From LZORAL124-50-18 sp051208045 (GTDB taxonomy: Bacteria; Pseudomonadota; Gammaproteobacteria; Pseudomonadales; Oleiphilaceae): 64,000 bases of DNA. This document shows positions 9,901 through 16,848 of the stretch, in pieces (position 1 is the first letter of the stretch; every line of letters starts with the position of its first letter). The translations under genes were made by a program, and so were the position numbers. Location of the stretch: assembly GCA_051208045.1 (NCBI GenBank), contig JBPJFY010000010.1:62001-126000 (forward strand), in the 5' to 3' direction. The notes below the pieces were generated by a model, which saw only the letters and a list, made by a program, of their open reading frames with translations, searched no databases and was not told where the DNA came from.

Positions 9901-10676
9901 ATGGAATGTGGGACCCCGTAAGTAAGTCATTTTTTTACTTAGGTTACCGAAAAGAGTCCAAGTTTATTTCTTATGAGAGCGAAGCAGATGTATGGCGAAC
10001 TTTGGATGTAGAAGACTGGCCTCAAGATACCGATTTCGGACATATCTACGGTAATAACGCGTTGGATGCAAATAACCGAATGTTTTACCATCACCCCTCT
10101 GACTCAAGAAGAGTATATGGATATTCTCTTGAAACAAACAGCTGGCAATCACTGCCAGAACTACCAGTTCCTTCAGGAGATCTGGGGACCAGTATAGAGT
10201 ATTTCCCTGAGTTGGATGGCCTCTTTAGGTTCAGCAGAAACTCTCTCCTATACCTTGAAAACGGCGCCAATCACTGGATCGAAATGGGACCGCTTGACGT
10301 GGTTGGCTACCATGCCCTAATGCGTTACAACCCAATACAGAAAGAAATTATTTTTATGGGCGGGAATTACAGTAAGACCGTTGTAAATCGGATGGATCGA
10401 TTCGGTAACATTGAACGGCTGACGGATGCACCATTTGAAATTGGCATTGGGCAACACCAATTACTGGTACACCCGGAGTCTGGGCACTACCTCATATTCA
10501 CCAAAGAAGCATTGTGGTCCTTTGATAGCACTAACAACCAGTTTGCGGAAGTTCAGAACTATAATCCGCCGTTCAGTAAATACGAAAAACCAGTACCAGT
10601 TACGATTTACGAAAGTGGCGTGATTCTTTTTGTTGATCGACAGGTTCTTCTATACAAACCTCCGACCATACAGTAA
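6960..10676 (+). CDS. Secreted multidomain PL14-like polysaccharide lyase with CBM96/DNRLRE modules and kelch-like C-terminus
   Basis: The 1238-aa protein has a Sec signal peptide (about 1-24). Residues 36-143 resemble the C-terminal half of a CBM96/DNRLRE domain and 150-215 its N-terminal half. Residues 246-505 form a PL14-like domain containing GGKLPGIAG, GGWGGRTS and GWSARG; K338, S367/R369 and Y391/Y393 match the K..SxR..YxY catalytic pattern of PL14 alginate lyases. Then come an Ig/PKD-like domain (516-608), a complete CBM96-like domain (613-790), an acidic Gly/Asp/Ser linker, a second Ig-like region (820-905), another acidic linker, and about five kelch-like blades (940-1238). It is probably exported and acts on a uronic-acid polymer, plausibly the polymer made by the adjacent locus. 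It stands alone on its strand, facing the main operon. Family assignment of the lyase domain is by motif only. Confidence 0.75.
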   Translation: MKFLGKHQYFLLLSSMSIATCVNGSVPMWAEGACDGSSTHEGATRDYFNRGVHSHWQNFMGDWQDESGVSQGLNAYSQIYIPDLDVEQEITTDITSLVSQWINHGIPNQGILLRRTAQSAGSATLHSRESSGSKFAQLHISTSSGQFNIPVSSDAALSESTYKCLGNLETLSSTGSILMHFPLEQVTGEVYFAELKVYTTEKQYGGDTTLNVFRASPTYNSYSFTTPEESISKDYPNDYLIQNDPRVYLASNFESSNWGNVWSFGQDRGTLSRVNQNAAENFVSLQGKALQVHLPKGDLTALNLNYLFKDKGFEEPNSVYFRYYLRFGESWDTIEGGKLPGIAGTYEGTDHAGGWGGRTSNGTNGWSARGHFKTVLRENNPHTGKVPVGTYLYHADMPGYYGDSLIWNGDEAGAFEKNRWYAIEQYIRLNTPGENDGELRVWVDGKPAFALESLKFRELDYGHIKIDRIWMNIYHGGTTPIDKDIYAYIDNIVIASEYIGPANFDPNAPLPEPESNSPPVIHNPLPGSNSLSVEIGKQVTLSADITDPESDSYSISWYADGTLLEATGNSLQINVPLGEEQRTVRYSIVATDALGMSSSHSWDITITSSQYTKLEVLEDTYLDASTYKAMGSLPYIKSSGPMYLRFPADTNIDSTEITFAKLVLFDEAQYGDLQLNLFQGDASWFEGSHNLAGATREYRDYSSRAPWLNYFGDWYDANGLKNGDAPYNTYHLIDDDTPRFVELDVTEFVKSNWNSGQLNLVLTSNGENHRFISKEDTLNNLHPAIFISTNTPNDSGNNDDDNGSGGSSGDVPGDEDNPRAVTPVINAITHTSLEVSLPENETTILRANISTADNGDVTLVWFNRGLPIAADSPALTIQGKSTPETYTLAAFAEKGGYASITWVAKPENSTGSGDNGSDLGEDEQNGGGNPPPVTAATLQQAAETLNPGEWAQLETSNFNHDLMQVQTSEGRSYHIAGWTDDGMWDPVSKSFFYLGYRKESKFISYESEADVWRTLDVEDWPQDTDFGHIYGNNALDANNRMFYHHPSDSRRVYGYSLETNSWQSLPELPVPSGDLGTSIEYFPELDGLFRFSRNSLLYLENGANHWIEMGPLDVVGYHALMRYNPIQKEIIFMGGNYSKTVVNRMDRFGNIERLTDAPFEIGIGQHQLLVHPESGHYLIFTKEALWSFDSTNNQFAEVQNYNPPFSKYEKPVPVTIYESGVILFVDRQVLLYKPPTIQ

Positions 10677-10703
10677 CAGTAAGCTTCAGTTAGCTCTAAA
10701 GGT

Positions 10704-10724
10704 GGTGGGTATACTCTACCCACC
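10704..10724. terminator. Terminator-like hairpin between convergent genes
   Basis: GGTGGGTA and TACCCACC form a perfect 8-bp stem with a 5-nt loop, 28 bp after the lyase stop and 38 bp before the end of the convergent hydrolase gene. No U-tract follows on either strand, so a rho-independent terminator is plausible but not certain. Confidence 0.45.
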
Positions 10725-10761
10725 TGTTAGCTACTCAAAGTCAAATTGAATGAACGAGCTT

Positions 10762-11691
10762 CTATGCTCTGGATTTTTTTACTAAATCAAGTACAAAATC
10801 AGAGGTTAACGATTCAACCTCTGATCGCCATTCTGATGAAGAGAACGTATGGTTCGCACCTTTTACTGTACTGACCTTACTACCCGACTCTCCCAGCACC
10901 GCCTTCCAGGAAGCATCCCATTTCAAAAGATCTCTGAATTCATCTGCGGTCATATCAAACTCACTGAGAATAAACAGCACCGCTCCTTCGAATCCCTTCA
11001 ATCCCCTGTACATGTGAGAAACATAATTTTCGTTCGTAAACTGTATTTCTGTAGAGCCACCGGCTGAAGTTGAAGACCCATTTAAGGTTGGTATCAATGA
11101 TTGGATTTTTTGTTTCGCTACTTGCGTGAGGGTTTTTAAAAATGCGAATGCTGATAACATGATAGCTTTATTGGGCTTTAGAACTTTTTTCCACAATTGC
11201 GGATCAGTCAAGCGCTTTAAATAATAGTGGCGAACGATAGTATCAGCCTTGTTCTTTTCAAGTCTTACCCACGGATTCAGTAATACCAGCCCTGTTACCC
11301 TTGGATCTGCATGCTTCTGCATAAAGAGTAGCGCTGCGGATGCAGCGTCACACAAACCCCACAACACGACCTCTTTAATACCTTCGCAATCACTCGTAAA
11401 AATATCAATCGCCGTAAGAATATCATCCGAACTAGAAAGGTAATCAGAAAGTTCCCCTTCACCATCTCCCATACCGCTGTAGTCAAATCGAAAAGACGGA
11501 ATTCCGGCCTTAGCTAGTGCCCGACTTAAATAGACAAATTGCCTATGACTCCCCACCCTGTTTTGAGGACCGCCGACAACAATGAGCACACCAGTCTCTC
11601 CAGATTCAGCTTCAGGATTCCTGGTTAGGATGCCCACCAGACTACCCTCTTTCCCCTGGAATACCACTGCGGACTCGTTTATTGAAGACAT
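10762..11691 (-). CDS. Exosortase A system-associated hydrolase 1 (alpha/beta hydrolase)
   Basis: The 309-aa product has an alpha/beta-hydrolase core: a GVLIVVGGPQNRVGSHRQFV segment, then FRFDYSGMGDGEG, a nucleophile-elbow-like region VVLWGLCDAASAALL in which the usual Ser is replaced (G-L-C-D-A), and a late His in GANHTF. The opening GGPQNRVGSHRQ pattern is characteristic of the XrtA-associated hydrolase 1 family (TIGR03100). It overlaps the next upstream gene (hydrolase 2) by 13 nt and is the last gene of the 29-kb leftward run. Its reaction is not established. Pairing with hydrolase 2 and an ACP suggests acyl-group handling on the polymer or its precursors (inference). Confidence 0.8.
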   Translation of the reverse strand: MSSINESAVVFQGKEGSLVGILTRNPEAESGETGVLIVVGGPQNRVGSHRQFVYLSRALAKAGIPSFRFDYSGMGDGEGELSDYLSSSDDILTAIDIFTSDCEGIKEVVLWGLCDAASAALLFMQKHADPRVTGLVLLNPWVRLEKNKADTIVRHYYLKRLTDPQLWKKVLKPNKAIMLSAFAFLKTLTQVAKQKIQSLIPTLNGSSTSAGGSTEIQFTNENYVSHMYRGLKGFEGAVLFILSEFDMTADEFRDLLKWDASWKAVLGESGSKVSTVKGANHTFSSSEWRSEVESLTSDFVLDLVKKSRA

Positions 11692-12509
11692 TGTAATACC
11701 ACTTCTGGTAAGTCAGAGGCCACAGTTATTTCCTGAGTCGACCAAAACTGAGGGGCTTTGAGTGTTCTCGAACAGACGGTCATGTTGTTTGCCTGGATAG
11801 CGGATATTGCTTTTTTCGCTTGTGGTGACACATCTTGCTTTTCCTGAGAGTTTAACTCGATCCAATGGATATTCGCCTGACTCTCGTTTGGTGTTCGTAG
11901 AAACTCGTCGAAAACTCCAATTTCAAATTCTTCCATTTCTCGAGCTAATGTTTCTGAAATGTAATACCCAGCCACCTCTATCCCACCTTCAGTGGTCAAT
12001 TGATGCTTGAGGTCGGCCATAGTTGGAGCCCCTGAGTCCCCCGAAAACAAGCTCCCAGCAAGCTTCAATCTGAGCAGTTGCCCCAAAAACAGCTTTCCAT
12101 TGGTGACAGGATTCAGCAGAACAATGTTTTCGGTACGCCAAGTGCGAGCAGTTTCTGATCCCAGCAACACCATTGTACCTGCTCGCAGGCAGAGCACAGA
12201 AATCGGACACTCAAAATCACCGGCCAATTTTTTCATTACATGATTGAGGTCATCCCGCCAGAGCGCTAGTGTCGCGTCTTCCAATTCTCCATCACTATCT
12301 CCAGTTCCCCAAAAATCATACAGAATCACCATATATTCTGACTTGACCAACCTCTGTGAAAGCTGTGTCAACATGTGACGGGACTTGTTCATCTCTTCGC
12401 CAAAGGATTGAATAACCAGCAACAGGGATTTAGGTTTGGAACATGAAGAACGTTCGAGATAGAAGAGTTTACCTCTGCTACCCTGAATAAATTCAGCCTT
12501 GGTAATCAT
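11679..12509 (-). CDS. Exosortase A system-associated hydrolase 2 (alpha/beta hydrolase)
   Basis: The start was taken at ATG 12509, 4 nt after the ACP stop, giving about 276 aa; a TTG at 12533 is the alternative and would overlap the ACP gene. Features: RGKLFYLER near the N-terminus, LLVIQSFGEEMNKSRHM (oxyanion-hole region), VILYDFWGTGDSDG, and ISVLCLRAGTMVLLG at the nucleophile-elbow position. This matches the pattern of TIGR03101-type XrtA-associated hydrolase 2, with a Cys in place of Ser at the elbow. It overlaps hydrolase 1 by 13 nt, so the two are probably made together. The natural substrate is unknown. Confidence 0.75.
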   Translation of the reverse strand: MITKAEFIQGSRGKLFYLERSSCSKPKSLLLVIQSFGEEMNKSRHMLTQLSQRLVKSEYMVILYDFWGTGDSDGELEDATLALWRDDLNHVMKKLAGDFECPISVLCLRAGTMVLLGSETARTWRTENIVLLNPVTNGKLFLGQLLRLKLAGSLFSGDSGAPTMADLKHQLTTEGGIEVAGYYISETLAREMEEFEIGVFDEFLRTPNESQANIHWIELNSQEKQDVSPQAKKAISAIQANNMTVCSRTLKAPQFWSTQEITVASDLPEVVLQCLQ

Positions 12510-12513
12510 AATT

Positions 12514-12750
12514 TCAAAGTTTTGACTGAACAAAGTCTGCTAACGTTTGTATACTTTCGAAAGTCTCAGCACTAATTTCATCATCTTCCACGAAAATTCC
12601 AAAATTCTCTTCCAGGGATGTAAGCACCGTCACAACGGCCATTGAGTCGAACTCCGGTATAACGCCTAAAAGGCCCGACGCGGGCGACAACGTATTCGCA
12701 TCAATTTGTAAACATTCGGAAACTACGGATATCACATCATCAACGATCAT
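12514..12750 (-). CDS. Acyl carrier protein
   Basis: The small acidic 78-aa protein carries the phosphopantetheine attachment motif as EFDSMAVV, with the acceptor Ser at about residue 36, and the helical pattern of carrier proteins (VDDVISVVSECLQI, LTSLEENFGI). It overlaps the upstream acyltransferase gene by 11 nt. XrtA loci commonly carry a dedicated ACP beside hydrolases 1 and 2. The usual AMP-forming acyl-CoA ligase and PLP-dependent decarboxylase of that module are not present nearby, so what loads this ACP is unclear. It probably presents an acyl or aminoacyl group to the adjacent BioF2-type transferase. Confidence 0.9.
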   Translation of the reverse strand: MIVDDVISVVSECLQIDANTLSPASGLLGVIPEFDSMAVVTVLTSLEENFGIFVEDDEISAETFESIQTLADFVQSKL

Positions 12751-13843
12751 TTTTCTTACCTTTCACCTTATAGTACTTTTCAACGAGAAATTTTCGTATA
12801 CTTGAAATCTTGTTTACGATGTACATACAGAAACCTTGCATGCTTTTCAAATTGACCACCTGAACACCATATAGATTCTGGTAACTGTCCATCCATTCTT
12901 TCTTGAAATTATCTTCTCCCGTTAAAAAATCAACTTTCTTTACCGAGTCCTGGCCGATAACACACTCGATCATCGCGTGTGTTAATACTGTTCCCGGAGA
13001 GTATTTTTTAAAATGTTCATCATAAGCCAGTTTGTAGATATAGGCAGAGCCATTGGCAACCAACCAAATTTGAGCGGCCACTGGTTCCCCTTGTATTCGT
13101 ATCAAACCAAGTCTTAACCAGCCTTTCCGTGCAGCTAGTTTACACAAACCATCTATGAATTCGGGATAAGGTTCTTTGTTTTTCCAGCTGCCATTATAAA
13201 CATGATGATAGGCATCTATTTGTTCTTGCAATCCTTCCTCAGTACGAAAAATTGAGAGTTGCCAATTTCCCTGCTTGTTTAACTTTTTTAATTTGCGTTG
13301 GACTGTATTCCTCACTCTGCTCGGCCGCCCGGCGAGATATTCAGCCAATGATGAATCAATCAACTGGAAAGAGTTAGACGTTACAAAGTAAGGGAATACA
13401 GATGCTCCGGCACCGTTTAAAGCGTTATGAAATTCATTTTTTACCGTACTCGTGAGCGGAGATAAGTCAAAAACATGCCAGTCAGAAGAGAAACTCTTTA
13501 CTTCTTGTAATAAATGCCCTAACGCTTCGACCTTAGTTATCTTGTTTGAGTTCCATATCAAATCAAACGTAGGCGTATAGTAATTGGTCAACCCTGAGAG
13601 GTGATTGATCGAAAAAAATTTTCGTTTTTCACTTCTTAGCCACAAAGGTAACAATGCCAGAGCGGTGCCACCAGAATCTTCAAGGCATAGCAGTTTAAGG
13701 CACCCATTCCTGGATGCAACAGAGTCGCCTAGATTCTTAAACCAACCAAAGCCTAAAAAAATACAGTCCAGTTCTGCGGTATCCAATAGTTCAACGAACG
13801 AAACCGGTAGTTTGTTCAGGTCAGTTATCACAAAGATGCGCAT
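12740..13843 (-). CDS. GNAT/BioF2-like acyltransferase
   Basis: The 367-aa protein fits the BioF2-like acetyltransferase (FemAB-related) family. It has an N-terminal lobe with ALLPLWLRSEKRK, then SRVRNTVQRKLKKLNKQG, and a C-terminal GNAT-like lobe with LGLIRIQGEPVAAQIWLV, YIYKLAYDEHFKKYSPGTVL and VDFLTGEDNFKKEW. Such enzymes move acyl or aminoacyl groups from CoA, ACP or tRNA to amines. It abuts the ATP-grasp gene (1-nt overlap) and overlaps the ACP gene, which makes ACP the natural donor candidate. No signal peptide is seen, so it probably works in the cytoplasm on a nucleotide sugar or lipid-linked intermediate (inference). Confidence 0.75.
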   Translation of the reverse strand: MRIFVITDLNKLPVSFVELLDTAELDCIFLGFGWFKNLGDSVASRNGCLKLLCLEDSGGTALALLPLWLRSEKRKFFSINHLSGLTNYYTPTFDLIWNSNKITKVEALGHLLQEVKSFSSDWHVFDLSPLTSTVKNEFHNALNGAGASVFPYFVTSNSFQLIDSSLAEYLAGRPSRVRNTVQRKLKKLNKQGNWQLSIFRTEEGLQEQIDAYHHVYNGSWKNKEPYPEFIDGLCKLAARKGWLRLGLIRIQGEPVAAQIWLVANGSAYIYKLAYDEHFKKYSPGTVLTHAMIECVIGQDSVKKVDFLTGEDNFKKEWMDSYQNLYGVQVVNLKSMQGFCMYIVNKISSIRKFLVEKYYKVKGKKNDR

Positions 13844-14994
13844 CAGCGACGAATTCTTCTAGCAAGTGACTTAATAACCAACAAAGATGCCAACGCGAGT
13901 CCTTTCAGAAAAGGCCTCATATCATTCACATCAAAAAAAGAGAACGTTGGCGAAAGACTTTGTCGCCCAAAACATTTCCGTAAATGCCTCGGAAACGCGG
14001 TAATATCACGCTCACTATCAAACCATATTGTCTTCTTGTAATCAGGCTCTTGTTTAGAAGCCAATCCTTGACAATCCAGGTATTCCAAATACGGAAGATT
14101 ACAGCCGGACGCAATGCATAACCCTACCCAAAAATCGGTTCGTCCTATAGTAGGTTCTATTATCCAGTAATTCCCGTTCTTATCTTTTTTGCATTCGAGA
14201 GACAGGGGGCCGGATAAACTTAAGCCTTCAAAAAATTTTTCAGTAACATTCAGAATGGCATCGTCATTAACATCAACTGCAACGGTTGTTTGTCCCATGG
14301 CGGGTGGAAAAGACTCTAATTTTCTACCAGCATACCTTGTTATTACTCTTCCTTGGCTAAGATAAAGCGCACCAAAATACAGATCTTTATCTGTTCCAGG
14401 TATCCATTCCTGAATAAGAAATGGGAGGTCAGACCGATACTTATCTACAATCGCTCTCAGTTCTTCTTCATTTGAACATTTGAGAGTCTTAAATCCAGAC
14501 TGTGGCTGAACAGGTTTGATAATCGCCTGTGATCTTATGTTTTTGAATGCCAGGGAAATATCTTCATTGGACTGAATGACAAAAGACTTAGGATACAACA
14601 ATCCAGTTTCTTCACAGCGTTTTTCGATATTGCTTTTTTGCAACAGCCTGGAAATATCTTCTGAGCAATGAGACCAGCTGATTAAGAAACTTTCCTTCAA
14701 CAGGTCAATATTAGCAGCTATGACTCTTACATTATTATCATTGGTTGGTAGTAACACGATTTTTCTATGGGACGGAATCGCTCCTCTGAATCTAACTAGA
14801 TCATCTACTAAAGTCGTATCTTTGATGCTCTTTACTTGATGAATCGTAGCGGAATTTGTAAATGCACCTGGCAGCTTCATATTTGCTTCCAGCGCGTGCA
14901 CTTCTACTCCAGACCGGTTCAATGCGCGAGCCATTGCCAGTCCATGGCTACAGAGACCAATGACCAAAGCAATTGGCCGTGAGGAAGAATACAT
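13843..14994 (-). CDS. ATP-grasp domain protein (carboxylate-amine ligase-like)
   Basis: ATG 14994 was chosen because the family-typical opening ALVIGLCSHGLAMARAL follows at once; TTG 15051 would add 19 residues without a better ribosome site. The ~383-aa product has a pre-ATP-grasp alpha/beta domain, then an ATP-grasp core with the lysine-bearing AIIKPVQPQSGFKT, the adenine-site hinge FLIQEWIPGTDKDLYFG, and metal-binding acidic residues in SLECKKDKNGNYWIIEPT. It resembles carbamoyl-phosphate-synthase-like and D-aspartate-ligase-like ATP-grasp proteins, which join a carboxylate to an amine through an acyl phosphate. The location between acyltransferase and Asn-synthetase-like genes suggests amide-bond formation for polymer decoration (inference). 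Confidence 0.75.
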   Translation of the reverse strand: MYSSSRPIALVIGLCSHGLAMARALNRSGVEVHALEANMKLPGAFTNSATIHQVKSIKDTTLVDDLVRFRGAIPSHRKIVLLPTNDNNVRVIAANIDLLKESFLISWSHCSEDISRLLQKSNIEKRCEETGLLYPKSFVIQSNEDISLAFKNIRSQAIIKPVQPQSGFKTLKCSNEEELRAIVDKYRSDLPFLIQEWIPGTDKDLYFGALYLSQGRVITRYAGRKLESFPPAMGQTTVAVDVNDDAILNVTEKFFEGLSLSGPLSLECKKDKNGNYWIIEPTIGRTDFWVGLCIASGCNLPYLEYLDCQGLASKQEPDYKKTIWFDSERDITAFPRHLRKCFGRQSLSPTFSFFDVNDMRPFLKGLALASLLVIKSLARRIRR

Positions 14995-15085
14995 TTTTAC
15001 ATCCCGATCTAAAAACTTAGGGTTGTGACTTGTTGGACGACGAAAGCTCAATTCTCTAACCTAAAGCCTATTCTATCTGCAAGGT

Positions 15086-16825
15086 TCACAGGTTGCGGCT
15101 CTGCAACCACAGCTCCAGCACCATCAATATCCATATAAGTTCGCCATAGTACGCGGAATGCTCATCTTTTTGCATGAGCAATGCCTTATCTATAAATGAG
15201 TTAGTCACAATATTTCGTTGTTTTAAGCTCTGTAATGTTTTTTCAGTCAATTGAATTAATTCAGGCGTAGTTCGCATCCACCGTCCGAAAGGTAAGCCGA
15301 ATCCATGCTTGGATTTTGACAACGTCTGCTCCGCAAGAAACCCTTTCATCGCCTTTTTATAGAAGGCCCTCAATTTTTGTCCGGGTAACTTTATCCGCGC
15401 AGGTATGGTACAACTAAAGTCAACTAATTCCTTTTCCAAAAGTGGATATCTAACGTTAACACCTGCAAATTCACACATTCGGGAAACTTTTACCAGATCA
15501 TTGTCTGCCAGCGTAAACTTCCAGTCCAGATACAGCATTTTATCCACACCGTTTTTTGAGTTTGCCTGGTTATAACGTTCCCTCAGCTGAACGAGTGGTT
15601 TTTGACTGTCTATACTTCTTAAAAAATCCTCGGTAAATATTTCTTCTAAGGGAAACCGATGCATAAAATTGTAGCTTTGCAATCTGTCCGGTAGAGGATT
15701 CTCAGCTTGAAGAATATAGCTGGCGACTTTCTTAAATCCAGGAAGCTTGCTCAGTGGAGTTTTCACAAATATGCCTTTCAATAGATGTTGTAAAGAAGAG
15801 GGCATATTTGTGTAGGGTTCGAACAATTTCTGTTTTGCGTACCGACTGTTCCCTGCAAACAGTTCATCCCCCCCATCACCTGCTAGCATGGTGTTGATTC
15901 CGCTGTCTTTCGCATGTTTCGCGCAAAAATATGCGGCCAACGCCGATGAGTTTCCGAAAGGTTCGTCGAACCAACCGGCAATTCGAGAAAAATTATTTAC
16001 AATATAGCCTTGCTCTAAGTAAACTGCTTCGTGATCAGTTTGAAAGTGGTGCGCCGTAATCTGGGCGTATTCTGTTTCATCGTATCCTGGTTCGTTGAAA
16101 CCCACTGAAAATGTTTTCGCCCTTTCGGATAGCTCGGAAAACACACCTGCAACAGTTGAGCTATCCAAGCCTCCACTTAAAAATGCACCGTTTTCCCCGC
16201 TCAAATTGAGTTCTACCGCCTTTCGAATAAGCTGAAGAACATCAGCACACGCTTGGGATAATGCGTTAGGTTCCAGTTTTGTGCTGAACTCTGGTCGATA
16301 CAAATTTTTCTCGGCAGACAGTTTGGACTGACTGTATTGTAGAAGCTCTGCAGGACAGAGTTTTTTTACGTCTTTATAAATGGTGGATGGCGCGGGAATA
16401 CAATGAAAATAACAGTAGTGATATATAGCCTGTGGATCAGTTTCTAAAGTAACTGCCTTTTCCAGAGGCTTTAAACTGCAACTAAAAAACAGGTTTTCTC
16501 CTTCCTCCGTGTAATAGCACGGGATAAGCGCTAAGTGATCATTTACAACGCTAAGTGTGGATTCTTGCTTGTTAAAGAAAAAAAGAACGAAAAAACCGGC
16601 TAACTTGGTATAGAGGGAGGCAATATCTCCCTGATAGGCATTCAAAACATCTGCAGCCGTCAAGTAAGTATCTGTACCATACCACCTTGCGTTGCCGATT
16701 AAGACGCACTCATAATCAGCCTTTTCTGATCTTGAAACCGAATGTTCACAGGCAAAAATAAGGCAGCGTTTGTCGAGTGCAGTTACCTCTATCCTGTCAA
16801 CGTAGAGGTGCTCATTTTTATTCAT
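15086..16825 (-). CDS. Asparagine synthetase-like protein without Cys2
   Basis: The 579-aa homologue of AsnB starts MNKNEH, so the class II glutaminase nucleophile is missing. The N-terminal ~170 residues keep a degraded amidotransferase fold (VVNDHLALIPCYYTE, FFSCSLKPLE). The C-terminal synthetase domain is well kept: PP-loop AFLSGGLDSSTVAG, MLAGDGGDELFAGNSRY, VRYPLLEKELVDFS and KHGFGLPFGRWM. This is close to the lasso/beta-lactam-synthetase-like arrangement that uses ATP to make amides from amines other than glutamine-derived ammonia. It is the second Cys-less copy in the window and is not a local duplicate of the one at 4911. A function in amidating uronic acids or adding amino acids is inference. 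Confidence 0.8.
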   Translation of the reverse strand: MNKNEHLYVDRIEVTALDKRCLIFACEHSVSRSEKADYECVLIGNARWYGTDTYLTAADVLNAYQGDIASLYTKLAGFFVLFFFNKQESTLSVVNDHLALIPCYYTEEGENLFFSCSLKPLEKAVTLETDPQAIYHYCYFHCIPAPSTIYKDVKKLCPAELLQYSQSKLSAEKNLYRPEFSTKLEPNALSQACADVLQLIRKAVELNLSGENGAFLSGGLDSSTVAGVFSELSERAKTFSVGFNEPGYDETEYAQITAHHFQTDHEAVYLEQGYIVNNFSRIAGWFDEPFGNSSALAAYFCAKHAKDSGINTMLAGDGGDELFAGNSRYAKQKLFEPYTNMPSSLQHLLKGIFVKTPLSKLPGFKKVASYILQAENPLPDRLQSYNFMHRFPLEEIFTEDFLRSIDSQKPLVQLRERYNQANSKNGVDKMLYLDWKFTLADNDLVKVSRMCEFAGVNVRYPLLEKELVDFSCTIPARIKLPGQKLRAFYKKAMKGFLAEQTLSKSKHGFGLPFGRWMRTTPELIQLTEKTLQSLKQRNIVTNSFIDKALLMQKDEHSAYYGELIWILMVLELWLQSRNL

Positions 16826-16848
16826 GTGTTCTCATCTCCCTATGACCT

